From Chamaecrista fasciculata (taxonomy: Eukaryota; Streptophyta; Magnoliopsida; Fabales; Fabaceae): a stretch of 64,000 nt of DNA. The position numbers were made by a program, and so were the translations under genes. Below the pieces are notes generated by a model. That model saw only the letters and a list, made by a program, of their open reading frames with translations. It had not been told where the DNA came from and made no database searches. Of this stretch, positions 25,564-49,259 are shown one piece after another. The DNA lies in the NCBI GenBank assembly GCA_003254925.1, contig QANZ01031629.1:1-64000 (forward strand), written 5' to 3'. How positions within the stretch are numbered: the stretch's first letter is position 1; every line of letters starts with the position of its first letter.

Positions 25564-25572
25564 TACTTGAAA

Positions 25573-26459
25573 AGTGGATGTATAAGATTAAGATTCTTTC
25601 TTATTCTAAACCACTATACATCTTTTGTGTTATTTTTTCTGGTCACTTCTCTTTAGTTTCGTTCCTCCTTGTTTTGGTTAGTTTCATTCTTCCTCTGTTT
25701 TGGCTAAGTTTTCAAAACTACAGAGCTTCAGCAAGAACCTCTATTTTAAGAAGCAGGTTCGAGAAAGATTTAAATACATTTAAAAATTATTATAAATTAA
25801 CTGTTTTTTTTTAAATAATATTAAATTAAATTAATTATAATGATTTTTGGCACTTTCCAAATCCAAAAAGGAAAAACAAAAACAAAAAAAATCACGGTCT
25901 CCCAACTTTTCCATTCTCCAACTTCAACCTTTTCTTTTTATCGGGAACACTATTTTAGTGTTTTTCACATCTTTTCATCACTTCACCATCACCAAAAAAC
26001 CAGATACACTTTCCACCAGTCCATGCACCATCACTGTTCACCATTTTTTTAACTTTCCACTTTTTTATTATTAAAGTCGTCCATCTTCTACTTCCTATTT
26101 TTTCGCATTCTTCTTCCAAATCTTCTTAGATCGATTGACCCGCAATCCGTCTCATTCTTCATATAGATTTTATCGATCTTTCACTTGTATCAACAGTTTT
26201 GCCGATTGGTTGTATCTATTAGTTTTTCCTAACTCTTAGATGTAATAAAACACTGCTTCCCCATTAAAAAATAAATAAACCTCTTCTTTAATTACATCAG
26301 ATCAATGTAAGAAGAGAGTAAAATTAAAATATATTTAGTCTTAAATCTAGAAACTTCAACTTGTACGATGTATTTGTGTACGCTCTAATACACAAAGCAT
26401 GTAAATTTTGTTACTCCCCAAAGTAAGAAACACCATTAATTGATCATCTATCAGAGAAA
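25573..26459. other. T-rich/AT-rich DNA and CRK4 upstream region
   Basis: 25600-26100 is pyrimidine-rich with no supported gene; the open frames there are low complexity. The last 80 bp resemble the CRK3 leader, including gcatgtaaattt (26397-26408) about 50 bp before the ATG. Confidence 0.5.
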
Positions 26460-29479
<3,020 letters not shown>

Positions 29480-29877
29480 CTAGCTAATAGGAGGCTTAGT
29501 TCTTTTTCGGGATTCTGAAGCTTTAATTTGTACATTTCTTCTCAAGCCACGAGTGCATTGTATATATCTATATATATATATATATCTTTTAGTTTGATTT
29601 ATATATGTGTATATATATGTCTATGTTATGCAGTGACAATTACCGGAAAGTCTCTATTAATTTTCTAGCTTAAGTTTTGGTGTAAAGTTTTTTTTTCTGG
29701 AGTTGTAAAATTGTTCTCAAATACACTCAGATTATATTTGACTTCATTTGTCTATAGTTTTAATTGGATTAAAGAAAAGACTCGTTAAGACTTAAAAGTA
29801 ACTTGTAACTTCGAATTTATCGCATTTGAACTTGAAACCAAATAAATTTGACTAATTTCACTTGTTTAAATGTAAAA
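29480..29877. other. CRK4 3' flank
   Basis: Untranslated-like AT-rich DNA with (TA)n runs. 29740-29877 holds the 'cttgtaacttcgaattta' module of the dispersed repeat also seen near 14000, 47100 and 62400. Confidence 0.5.
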
Positions 29878-29885
29878 CGAATAGT

Positions 29886-30172
29886 CTATGAAGCATGGAC
29901 ACGGACACGCAAAATTTTTAAAATTACACGACACGATACGACATATATTTATATATATAAATAATTAAAATCCATAAATTTTGATGAAAATTTTAAAAAT
30001 TACAATATTTATTCATAATATATGTCATTATTTTTTATTGTTTGTCATATTAAAGTAACAAAAAATGATTTTATACTCTAAAACTTATGAATATATATCG
30101 TGTAGGTGTCGGATATGGACACGTGTCTGACACGGCGACACGCCTTCAAAATGAAGTGTCCATTTTTCATAG
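29886..30172. mobile_element. hAT-like MITE, 287 bp, 8-bp target duplication
   Basis: It starts ctatgaagcatggacacgg and ends aagtgtccatttttcatag, imperfect inverted repeats. CGAATAGT is duplicated at 29878-29885 and 30173-30180. The interior is AT-rich with cacgacacg and gacacgtgtctgacacgg near the ends. A decayed fragment of the same family lies at about 39715-39835 in CRK5 intron 1. Confidence 0.8.
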
Positions 30173-30237
30173 CGAATAGTTCATCTTTGATTTATGATTC
30201 AATTTGACTTCTTTATTAACAAAAAATATTAAAAAAA

Positions 30238-31307
30238 GGGTAAAATACAGGAAAGGTACTTGTGGTTTGGCCTAATCTCACTTTTATGACGTGTGGTTTC
30301 AACAGTTGCACATAAGGTACCTGTGTGTTTCGCCGTTAAACAGAAGCAGTACTTGTGTAATTTTCTGTTAAAGAAAGGGTTGTTTTGCTATTTTGGCCAA
30401 ATTTGGGGGGGCAAAAAAGTAATTCTGATGCAAGGAGAAAGAGGCTAGATCCATAGTATTGCCCAAAAACATTTAAATTCTTTCAAAACAGTCCCTAAAA
30501 CTCAAAAGTTCTAGAAATAGAGATTTTTGAAAAAAATTATATTGTTGGATTCATTGAAAATAGTAGGTTCCAAATATATATTTTCCTTTCAAAAATATTA
30601 TATCTATAATTTATTATTTCTTACTCAAAAGTGTCTTATAATAAAATTAAAATGAAACACGGATAAAATTTTTTTGTCAGGTTGCTCTCAAAATTTAACC
30701 ACAAGCTCATAAGGACTTCTAGATTAACTACACAATTTACTTTTAAGTCAAATGCTAAGTCTAATGTCTAACATGGTACCTTGGGGTATTACAGAAACCC
30801 TCTTCGATCTGCAATTTCAACAACCCTAATTTCATCAAATCAAATTAGAAACCCTAAATCTTTGAAATTGCTTCAAAATCCGCCGAGAAATTTGGAGATG
30901 ATAATTCGGGTGATTTCTGATTAATGTATATCTATGTGTGTGTGTGTTTGTGATTTCTGATTTAATTTGATGAGTGGAATTTGAAATTCGTATGAGAAAT
31001 GAGGGTTTGTTGAGTTTATGGGAAGAAGATGATGATGAAGATGAAGAGAGTGTTGGGTTTCATCGTTTAATGTTCAAAATATGAAGCTAATATGTAGTTC
31101 AAGCTTCAGCAAAACCACAGGTACCTAATGTGCAACTTTCGAAACCACAAGTACTACTTTTTCCGTCAAAAATTTAACGGAAAATTACACAAGTACTGCT
31201 TCTGTTTAACGGCGAAACACACAGGTTCCTAATGTGCAACTTTTAAAACCACACGTCATAAAAGTGAGATTAGGCCAAACCACAGGTACCTTTCCTGTAT
31301 TTTACCC
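30238..31307. mobile_element. Long-inverted-repeat (foldback) element, about 1.07 kb
   Basis: The ends are gggtaaaatacaggaaaggt and its inverse. The arms pair for about 150 bp, including 'acaagtactgcttctgttta' on the right arm. TAAAAAAA flanks both sides (8 bp, low complexity). Inside are a second smaller repeat of the arm sequence near 31115-31165 and a few weak open frames with no known domain. The transposase is absent. Confidence 0.75.
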
Positions 31308-31729
31308 TAAAAAAAATAACATGTAAGTTTAAACTTATTGTATTTGAATTTGAAACATGAGAAATAAATATTATATATTCAATAGTTTAGTATCATGCAA
31401 AAATATATAATTATAAAAACATTTAAGATCATATAAAAATTCTGAAACATCTTGAACCAAAATGAATTTATAAACATATATTTAAGATCAATTTAAACCT
31501 CAATATTTTTATTATTAAAATTGGATATCATCTTATTTGTCTTTGGACTCACACACTTATTCTTTTGAATAAATATCTATACTCGAATAGTGCCTTTGTA
31601 GTTCAATGCTTTAGGGGCATTTTTTTGGCCTGTAATGCTTTAGCCTTTAGGTGCATGAACTGTAGCGTTTTATAGTATCTCGACATGGCATGACTCATGA
31701 GACATCATGACTTGCTGAGGTTACATTTG

Positions 31730-32330
31730 AAAAACTTCACTTGACTTGTTTTTTATCAAATAGCTTCCTACACTTCAGTCCACATACTGACTTCTGACCC
31801 AAAAAAAAAAATCCAGATACTGACATACGTCATTTTTATCATAGTTGCGTATACAAATTTTGCACATCTATCTTAGTTGCGTCAACATCCTCACTGGGTC
31901 AATTAAAATTGAAAAAAATAAATAAATAAACCCAAGTCCACAAATGAACCACCTTGTTTTTTGAGAGAATTTTCTGAACGAACATTTATTTCACGTTCCA
32001 GGAAAAAGTAGCTCTCCTTTGTTTCTAGCGATTTTTTCACGCAATAACATTTTCTTTCTGAAATTTTCCTAATTTTTCAATCCAAGAAAAAAAAATTCTT
32101 CTTTACATGCGTCAGAAACCTATGTGAAAAGAGGAAAATATATTTAGTAATATATATAGAATTCCATAAAATGTCTTACTTAACAGGTTGAACTTGTAAT
32201 TGTTGGTGCTGCCGAGACTCGGTTTAATATGTCAACTTCTTTTACCAAGTGTCATAACATTTTCCATAAAAAAAAAAATAGCATATAGTATTAGCTGACT
32301 AATTTACTGTTGTTTATAAAATTAATAAAA
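31730..32330 (+). pseudogene. Orphan copy of a CRK upstream region
   Basis: It carries the same ordered blocks as the CRK3 and CRK5 upstream regions: 'cttcagtccacatactgac', 'cctcactgggtcaatt', 'gtccacaaatgaacc', 'gagaattttct' and 'aaaaagtagctctcctttg'. No CRK exon follows. It is probably the remains of a lost gene copy or an extra duplication of the CRK5 promoter. Confidence 0.6.
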
Positions 32331-32962
32331 GTTTCAATTTTTGTATAATGAACGACTTACAATAAATTAATCTAATTTATATTTTTAATTTTAAAATAAA
32401 TATGATGCTACAATAAATTTTCGCACACGAATATTAAACAAAATATATTTTTTTTATTTAATTGAATTATATTTTTATATTATTTAATTATTTTATATAT
32501 CATATATATCTTACTTTCAGAATATTTCCATAAATTATGTAAATTCAGTTTATATTATTTATTTTTACATATAGATATGAAATATCACAATTAAATTTAG
32601 AACAATATATATTTTTAAATACTTTGAATAATATATATATTTATATATATATATATACAATATCTGTATTTTTACAATATAAAATAAAGTAAGCTGAAAT
32701 TTTTTTAAAAAAATTACAGAAAATTAATATATCAATTTTTTAGATTTATTACACAGAAGGTCTCTGTGATTTGACTCATTTACAGAAATGGTCATTATGG
32801 TTTAAAAAGTGGTAGATAAGGGCATGGAGTCTGCTTAGTTAACAAAAAAAAATGTCCCATAAGGTATTTGTCATCTAAAACTAACAGAATTAAGACAATG
32901 TGCAGCTCACGTGTGACCCATTCCCACATACCCAATTCCTAATTTCTCCTCTGTTAGTCAGA
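32331..32962. other. AT-rich intergenic DNA
   Basis: Dominated by A/T runs such as 32440-32680. No feature can be supported. Confidence 0.5.
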
Positions 32963-34494
32963 ATGCACAAGGAATAATATACCAAGAGGGGGTGAATTGG
33001 AAATTAAAACTTTTTCTAAGATAAAAAAAAGTTCCAACAAAGTTCCTTAAAACAGTTCCTCTTAAGATAAATTCCTTAAAACAATTTCTTTCTTGAACAC
33101 AGTTCTTTAGCGAAAACAGCTTATTTGAAGAAAACAGTTTCTTAGAGAAAACAGTTCCTTTTAATAAAAGAGCTTCTTAACAAAATTGCTCGTAAAAGAA
33201 AACAGTTCCTTAACTCATAAAAGATAAATGCGGAATATAAAAGAGTTAACGGAAGGAAGAACAACACAGTCAATTTATACTGGTTCAGAATAAGATACTA
33301 ATCCTCATAAAAGGACTTTCTCCTAAGCCTACGTCCAGTCCCCAAATACAAAGTAAGGAATTTTATATTATTGGGCAAAACTAATCAAAAGTACACTTTG
33401 GAAGACAACCACCCACTGATCACCCTAAGGTTTCACAAGTCTCTCTTTTACAGTTTCCCCAAACCACAAGTTCCTCACGGGTAACAACAAGGTTCCTCAC
33501 AACAACTTCTCTTACAGTGCAACCACTCACGGATCACCACTAGGGTTTCACAACAACCGAGGGTAAGCAACCTATTACCACTAGGAGGTATACGAACGAA
33601 TCAGAAGGTATGAGATGAAAGAGATTGGGTCTCTCACAAAGAGAGGGTTTCACACAAAGTGAGTGTCAAAAAGACTCAAATACTCCACAAAGGATTTCTC
33701 ACAAAGAGATAGCACTAAGCAACTTGATAATATTCTTTCAGCACACTAGCAACACCACTTAGCATCTTGAACTTTCGAATTCATCATCTTTATATAGTCG
33801 AGCAGCTTCAGCAGCTTCAGTAGCTTCATAAGGAATGTTTTCCATACTTGAATACTCCAATGGCTAGGAACAATAGTATCTTCAAGAAATTCGATTTGCC
33901 TTAGCCTTCTTCAACGTCTTGACAACATTCCATGATTGCTCATCTGGTATTTATGAATTATAGTCGTTGAGCATTGATCAGCAATGTCAAAATATGAAAG
34001 TTTAAAAACTTTCCTTATCAGAGTTCATTGACCTGCGGATTAGGGGCAATTAGCATAAATTCTTTCCAAATATAGATTTAACAAAGATAGAATGTCTAAC
34101 GGTCAGCTTTCTTAATTGCTAAACAATAATAACACGAAGTTAATACTATGGAGCAAGATCAGCACTCAATTTAATCAAAATACAATGATGAGCGCACATT
34201 ATAGAAAGTTTCCTAAACAGTTCCTTCAATCATAGCGATAATTAAGGAACATAAATAACTCTGAGATTTCTTTCCTTTTTTAGATGGATTAACACATAAT
34301 CATCAGATTTCTCATTTAATAATACTTTAATCTTGTCTTAACATGATCTTTCAATTAATCTTTATTATTTAAAATAATATTCTGAGACTAATCAATTTAA
34401 TATTTATAATCAAGAATTTTTGACAATTATCAAAACACAAAATAAAGATATGATAAATTACAAATCAGTCCTTAAACAAAATTTATTCCAACAT
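32963..34494 (-). mobile_element. Possible solo LTR or LTR-retrotransposon remnant
   Basis: Read on the minus strand it begins TGTTGGAATAAATTTT and ends ATTCCTTGTGCA (TG...CA). Inside is 'ccaagagggggtgaattgg', a phrase common next to plant retrotransposon LTRs. No target duplication was found and no protein domain is present, so the boundaries are tentative. Confidence 0.4.
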
Positions 34495-34618
34495 TCTCCA
34501 TTGTATAGAAATCAAATCCTATCTCCATATTCTCGTGAATCCTCACTCCCATTCTCGAACCCTATCTCCACATCTTTGTGAACCCTAATCTTTTTTTTTT
34601 TTTTTTTTTTTTTTTTTT

Positions 34619-34673
34619 NNNNNNNNNNNNNNNNNNNNNNNNNNNNNNNNNNNNNNNNNNNNNNNNNNNNNNN
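34619..34673. other. Assembly gap (55 N) inside a poly-T tract
   Basis: Ns flanked by T runs (34591-34618 and 34674-34685). The true length of the homopolymer is unknown. Confidence 0.98.
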
Positions 34674-34712
34674 TTTTTTTTTTTTATAGGAAATTCATGT
34701 ATGTCTTTGGAT

Positions 34713-35248
34713 CATAGTGCAAAAAATCGGACCAGCCGTTGACCCGGTGGAAGGCTCGGGTTATTGGTTCAATGGTTCAACCGTAGGGTCTCTGGTTCAA
34801 CCAGTTGAGCCGGCTTACATAAAAAATATATTTCCAAATATACATATTCATCAAATACACATTAATATCTTAAAATAATTTAAATATAAAGTAAAAATTA
34901 AACACTTTGGTACTCTTTGGAGCTATATTACAATTTTAATTATAACAAATTTTATAAAAATTACATATTGACCCCAAATTTTTTTAGAGTTTTCATTTTA
35001 GTCCCTACATAATATGTATCCAGGGACAAATTTATAATTTTTTGAAAATATTTTGAGGTCAATATGTAATTTTTGCAAAATTTGTCTGGTCAAACCGGTT
35101 CACGGTTCACCGGTCTGGCGGTTCAACCGCTGGTTGAACCGGTGACTGGCCGGGTCAAATGCAGAACGATATTTTACTTATTCTAGACCGGTCTGGTGTC
35201 CGGTTCACCGGTTGAACCACCCGGTCCGGTCCGATTTTTTTTACTATG
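34713..35248. mobile_element. hAT-like MITE, 536 bp, 8-bp target duplication
   Basis: The ends are catagtgcaaaaaatcggac and its near-inverse (ggtccgattttttttactat then g). CTTTGGAT is repeated exactly at 34705-34712 and 35249-35256. The ends are rich in 'ccggttcaaccggt'-type palindromic repeats, and the middle is AT-rich and non-coding. Confidence 0.85.
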
Positions 35249-35412
35249 CTTTGGATCAATATATAACTTGATATCTTGTCAAAAAAAAAAAACTTATATA
35301 TAACTTGATATCATAGAAGTGAGCAGCGCATATTACTCTCATTTATTACAAGATATTTCTTGATTTATCCTAGTAATCCTTCTAATAATGTTTAGTGGAC
35401 TATTGTGTATCC

Positions 35413-35605
35413 TTTTTTTTTTATTATTATAAGAAAGTTTAGATGAGTTGGGCCCGGGGCTCACCAAGGCCAGGGCAAGCCTCCAGTCTCTATGAGCGCT
35501 TATAGAGGTACTTACAGTCTACCAACAAGGCTCTCACATCGACAGTGAGAATCGAACTCATGACCTTCTGGATTATTAGTCGACTCCTTACCAACTGGGC
35601 CAACC
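35413..35605 (-). mobile_element. tRNA-derived SINE
   Basis: On the minus strand it begins with an A box (tggcccagttggtaagg) and a B box (ggtcatgagttcgattctc). It continues through a 'cctctataagcgctcatag' hairpin module to the tail, where the plus strand reads a T run (35413-35422). It is related to the copies at 9397-9574 and 10931-11041. Confidence 0.75.
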
Positions 35606-37767
35606 TTTGTTCTAGATCCTTGAAAGTTGCTTACTTGATTTAAGCCTATTAATTATCAAGCAAAAAGAGAATCGATGTATTTATTGCAAGAAGTGTCCAT
35701 TTGATATAGCTAGGGCCTAGCTATAATCAAGATCATTAACAAGCCAAAATAGAATGTGAGAGATTGCAGAAGTCATCCATTTTCAATCACATTAATAAAG
35801 CCTTGAATCTAGGAGCAATGGACTTCTTCCAAGTTCCAACAGCCAGAAAAATTTATTCATGCTACATGTATAAAGGACTATTTTGAAGTACATGACTCGC
35901 AGAAGTGAAGAAAAAACGAAGCATCTATCTATGAGAGAAATTCCTCGGCACCTAGCTAGATTATATTGTCTTTGGTTATTCATATTTTTACTTTTTCTGA
36001 AATTTTTTTGTTTGGATTTTTGTATTTGAAGAGTTCTTTGGATTGAAAAACTTGTTCAGTTGTTTGGGTGATCATTAGAAAATTGTTAGAGAACGTAACT
36101 TTCTCAAGAGCTTGTGTGTAAAACCTATGAGATGTTTCTCAAGTTTGAATTAACTGTGTTGACTATTGAGCGATTACTAGAGCAATGTAAAACTATATTG
36201 ATGAGCCTTTGATTTAAAGTTATCAACAAGGACTTTTTAATAGTAACTTTTTTGTTGTTAAGAAGAATAATTTAGTCTTCTTATCTCATATTTTTCTTTA
36301 TTTGAAATGAGTTAATTATTTCTTTAACCTGTGTGTATTAATTTTAAAAAGGAGTGGACCACCATATCTCTACTTCAATAGTCCAGTTCACATATTTGGT
36401 AGTCGATCTATCACTATTGCGTATTTAATTTTGCACATCTATCATAGTCGCGTGACTTGCGTAAACGTCCTTACTATAGGAAATAGGACTATAGGTCAAT
36501 TAAAAACAAAATGAACTACGTACCTTGTTTATTTCAGTGACTTTTCTAAACGAACGTTTATTTCACGTTAGTGGAAAAAGTAGCTCTCCTTTCCCCCCCT
36601 CCTCCAAAAGAAAAAAAGTAGCTACCATTTGTTTGACGCAATAACTGTATATTTTGTTCCTGAAAGATTTTCACGTTAGTAGTAATTACTGATAAATATA
36701 TTATAGAATTTCATAAAATGTCTCATTTCATATTTATTTTTCTTTTACGTAATATCATCATATTATCTAATTATTACCAATACTATTTGTGAAGTCATTG
36801 ATACTTGATAGTGAGATATATATATATATATATATATATGATGCAATAAAAATGGGGAATTTTAATATTTTGGAAATTTGGAAACTTGTTAATGAATACG
36901 TCATTTGAGGATTGAAAAAAAAAATCTTAAATATTTTCTGTTGTATCAATAATAATTAAGTGATCTACCCTAATTTTCATACAACAAAAACCAACGCATG
37001 CAAGATGCCAAATATATCATATGCATCAATTGTTGTTTTGAGTGAACAAATAATTCGATTTTCAAACAAATATTAAATTAATGATTTAATATTTAAAATA
37101 TTAAAATAAATAGTTTAATGATCTTTTAAAAATTAAATTTTTTTTTCTTTAAGAGGAAAAAAAATAGTTAATACTTTCCAACACATCAGCGTCTCCTTGC
37201 CTCAGGCTCCAATTGAATTCCAACATCTTTGGTTTACTACTATTCAGCATACGTGTTTGAAACTTCTAACTTGGACTTGTGCGGTACACTTTTGTTCATG
37301 TGTGCCTTTTAAGTTTTAACATTCTAGCTTTGACCAAATCTGCACATTCTAATCAATTACTTCATCAGTTCTGCTTTATTGAAAGATATTTATTTTTCCA
37401 AAATATTTTATGTTTTACAAAATTACTCTCCAATTTTACTCCTATTAAATAGTTAATAGAAGTTGAATTAGTGAAGTCACTATGAATAATTTAATAAGGA
37501 CAATTTAGTTTTTTTATACCAAATTTCTCTTCAATTTAAGTGATTTAATAATTTTCTTAATACGTATGTATTAACTTTAAAAAACAGATTCAGAACTGAG
37601 AAAGTAAAGTAGTGTTTACTTTCCTTCCGGTATACACACTACTCTAGACCTATACAGCACATCTATAGATACAAGCCATGTAAATTTGTCAATATTCCCC
37701 ATAGCATGAAGAAGAAGAAGAAGAAGCAGCAGTATTATATATTCATCATTCATCACATCTAATTAAA
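35606..37767. promoter_or_regulatory. Intergenic DNA and CRK5 upstream region
   Basis: 35606-36350 shows nothing recognisable. From about 36360 the sequence is a CRK upstream region. 36720-36920 aligns with 57440-57600 upstream of CRK6 ('accaatactatttgtgaagt', 'atacgtcatttgag'), and 37190-37340 with 57780-57930. The leader ccatgtaaatttgt lies at about 37677. A (gaa)n tract sits at 37708-37727. Confidence 0.5.
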
Positions 37768-43106
<5,339 letters not shown>

Positions 43107-43747
43107 CTTCTCTCTCTCTCTCTCTATATATATATGTACTTGCAAGTTAAAGGTCAATTGCAACTTAATCTTGTGCCAAACAGTTCCGTAAATCAATTCA
43201 TGTGATAGTTTTGATTTCTATCTCATATCAATATGCTCAAATAAATATGTATATATATAACATTAATTTCTTAAGTTATCGATTATCATTTCAATATCTC
43301 CAATAGGTATACAATTGTTGGTTCTAATTCTCCAAAATGTATCAGAGTTTGAGTATTTCCTTCAGTGCTGTTAGTACACAACTTCAATAGTCAAACCTTT
43401 ATATAGCCAAAGTCCCATTTTGGTCCCTTAAATTTTCTCAAAGTTTCGTTTTGAGTCTTTTTCCTTTTATTTTATTGTTTTATTATTTTCTCTCTTAATA
43501 GATATAGATGTTATAGTGGAGTTATGCTCAGCAATTGCAAGAATTTACAGAGGAAAAAGAACAATCACTAAGTTAAAGTAATGGAAAAGAATAGAGTAGT
43601 AAAGATCAAGAGATATATACCAATCCCTTCCCCACCAAATAAAGTGATGTGAAATTGTTACTATACTAATTTAACAATTCACACTGAAAAAATATATATC
43701 ATTTTTCAAATAAACATAAATATCTACTACTAAAGAAAAAAAAAAGA
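43107..43747. other. Spacer between convergent CRK5 and CRK-M1
   Basis: 3' flanks of two genes that end towards each other. 43110-43135 is (ct)n(ta)n. 43405-43460 is a fragment of the 'ccaaagtcccattttggtcc' repeat. No gene. Confidence 0.6.
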
Positions 43748-46855
<3,108 letters not shown>

Positions 46856-47230
46856 GGCGGATCACGATTCACAGCACAAGTGAGCAAGTAATTAATGAAC
46901 AGTACACTAATTTGGTAATATACCATCATATTTCTTTCAAGGATTGTTATACATACTACTTTGTACACACACATGTATTCTTTTATGTTTCAAAATGTTT
47001 AAATTAGTCCTAAATGTTGATAAAATGTTTCATTTTTGTCTCAAACTATTGAATGTGGTTATAATTCTCTTGTTTCAATTTCGAATGTGATGATTTAAGA
47101 GCTACGTGTTGTTTTTGAAGAATACTTTCTCTATTTAGTTGGAATTATCTGTAAACAAGGTCAAATCGAGTCTTGAAATTGAGTCACTCATTTCATGGTT
47201 AAACAAGTAAAGCTGGGACAGAAAGAAATA
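46856..47230. other. Upstream of CRK-M1
   Basis: AT-rich. 47060-47215 is a copy of the dispersed 'gagctacgtgttg...ttggaattatctg' module family. No gene. Confidence 0.5.
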
Positions 47231-48177
47231 GGCAAAAGACCTCCTGGTGCCCCTAACGTTTGGGGTCAGTTTCAGTTATCCCCCTAACGTTTGTTTTGTG
47301 TCAATTATGCCTCCAACGTATCACATTAGTGTCAATTATACCCTAACCTCAATATTTTTTTGGCCAAAGTCCTATTTTGATCCCTCATGTTTGTTCAAAG
47401 TTTCGTTTTGATCCCTCAGCTCAAAGAATCATCATCTTCACTACCACCACCACCACCACCACCATCCCACTGTCCACTCGCCGGAAAAACTCCATTTTTG
47501 CACCATCCTGAGCTCTGTTTTGTTCATCTATTTCACAGGTTTTGGTTACAGGACACTATACAATCGATTTGTATGTATTAATTTCTAAGATTGAACTAAA
47601 AAACGCACAAAAGGCGAAGAACACGGACCAAAACGAACCCTAACTGGCCGTTTTGAAAAACTCAAAAAATCTAGCTTTTTCTTTAAACTTTGTTTGGGGA
47701 AAATGATCCTTAGGTTCCAGAAATAAAACCCCAATAACTAATTTCAAGAAACATACACGATTGAGCCAAAAACTTCATCTCAGAATGGCGGTAAAAACAG
47801 GGTCCTGTGTGTTTTTGAGTTCAATCTTAGAAATTAATACTTGAAATCGATTGTATGGTGTCCTGTAATCAAAACCCGTGAAAGAGATGAACAAAACCAA
47901 GCTTAGATGGTGCGAAAATGGAGTTTTTCCGGTGGGTGAATAGTGCTTCCGATGGTGGTGGTGGTAGTGAAGATGATGATTCTTTGAGCTGAGGGACCAA
48001 AACGTAACTTTGAGCAAACTCGAGAGACCAAAATAGGACTTTGGCCCCTAAAAAATTGAGGTTAGGGTATAATTGACAACAATGTGAAACGTTGGGGGCA
48101 TAATCGACACAAAACAAACATTGGGGGCATAACTAAAACTGACCTCAAATGTTAGGGGCACCAAGAGGTATTTTGCC
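47231..48177. mobile_element. Composite giant palindrome: one inverted-repeat element nested in another
   Basis: The outer ends (ggcaaaagacctcctggtgc and its inverse caagaggtattttgcc) belong to the same family as 25023-25563. At 47362-48046 sits an inner element with its own inverted ends (ggccaaagtcctattttg and caaaataggactttggcc). The inner arms pair for roughly 250 bp, including a (cca)n/(tgg)n tract and 'ccggaaaaactccatttttg'. Together the arms cover about 380 bp each around a 170-bp centre. No protein domain is present. aaatgttaggggcacc is repeated just beyond the right end. Confidence 0.8.
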
Positions 48178-48446
48178 AAATGTTAGGGGCACCCCGACAT
48201 GTATGTGCTCCTTAATGAATTACTCTTAAGGCCAAAAGCAAAATGAATTACTCTTTTAATTTCTATCGAAAAAAAAATCCATTGGAGACAATAAAAATAT
48301 TTTTCAAATCTTTGAATGTGAAGGCGAAAATTTCTGCAGACAGACAAGGTTACACTAAGAATCCATGAGCAATAAGGCCCCAAAAAGAAAAAAAGAAAGA
48401 AATCCTTGAGAAATGTATACTCAAGACTAAAGATCAAGATGTGAAT

Positions 48447-49259
48447 TTAGTTACCTATTGAATGGGAAAGGTAATCAACGTACGTTTGTTGTGGCACGGT
48501 GTTGCTTTTGTAATAAAATTGGTTGGGTCCGCACCTCAAGTTGCAGCTAGGAAAAAAGAATTCGCCAAAATTTCCTAGCCGATTCACCTGACGGAACCAA
48601 GATATGATGTCACGAAGACACTTTCGACAATCTTGATCGGACAAATCTGGCGTGCACTCTGCAAGGCTATACAATGTTTCATTACTATTAAGATTTGCTT
48701 CCTTTGTTGCAAATTTGGCTGTTGCAGTTGCAGCCTCCTCTAACACATCATTCAACGTCTTTTCTATTACCTTCATTGTCATGTTTGATGCTTGGTTATT
48801 ATACTCAAATACTCCATCAAATCTGGACCCTTCACTGAGGGTAGAGAAGAAATAGTGGTCGGAATAGCGAACGAAACACTCCTCGTACCAAATGATGGCC
48901 TCCTTGTTGTTGGGACACTCTGACATTAATCGTTTGGATGCATCTGCAACGCAATCATGACAAAGCTGAGTTGGGATATCGCCTCGGCACAAGAACGATA
49001 CATAAATAATGGTGTCGGAAGTGGTTTCGACGCTATTACTTGTGTTGTAGAAAGACTTATTATTATTAGAGGATTGGGATGGCAAGGCAAAGAGGAGAGT
49101 ATTAAGGGTGATTTGGTAGGGGCTGTTGGAGCTGAAGTTTCTAGTGATTGTGCAGTTGTTGTCAACGTAAACAGGAATAGGATCATCATCTGCTTCAGTA
49201 AAATCACCAATTTTGAACATCACGATGAGAAGGAGAAAATAGCATACAACACCGCTCAT
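48447..49259 (-). CDS. CRK-M2: stand-alone DUF26 ectodomain (truncated CRK)
   Basis: A single open exon from ATG 49259 to TAA 48447, 270 aa. It has a leader (CYFLLLIVMFKI), a first DUF26 with CRGDIPTQLCHDC and a second with CTPDLSDQDCRKC. The second domain lacks the usual CC-GK-GG segment before FFPSC. A phase-correct donor for intron 1 remains at 48455/48454, but no transmembrane or kinase exon follows before CRK-M1; the giant palindrome lies there instead. If the donor is unused the product ends HSIGN and would be a secreted double-DUF26 protein, like the CRRSP class. Whether it is a working secreted protein or a dead receptor cannot be told from sequence. Confidence 0.75.
   Translation of the reverse strand: MSGVVCYFLLLIVMFKIGDFTEADDDPIPVYVDNNCTITRNFSSNSPYQITLNTLLFALPSQSSNNNKSFYNTSNSVETTSDTIIYVSFLCRGDIPTQLCHDCVADASKRLMSECPNNKEAIIWYEECFVRYSDHYFFSTLSEGSRFDGVFEYNNQASNMTMKVIEKTLNDVLEEAATATAKFATKEANLNSNETLYSLAECTPDLSDQDCRKCLRDIISWFRQVNRLGNFGEFFFPSCNLRCGPNQFYYKSNTVPQQTYVDYLSHSIGN

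Noticed and set aside
25847..26074. Open frames in the pyrimidine-rich stretch before CRK4
   Set aside because: Low-complexity Ser/Phe/His/Thr composition, two overlapping frames and no homology.
35540..35605. A tRNA gene on the minus strand
   Set aside because: A and B boxes are present, but the acceptor stem and anticodon arm are not, and the sequence continues into a SINE body and tail.
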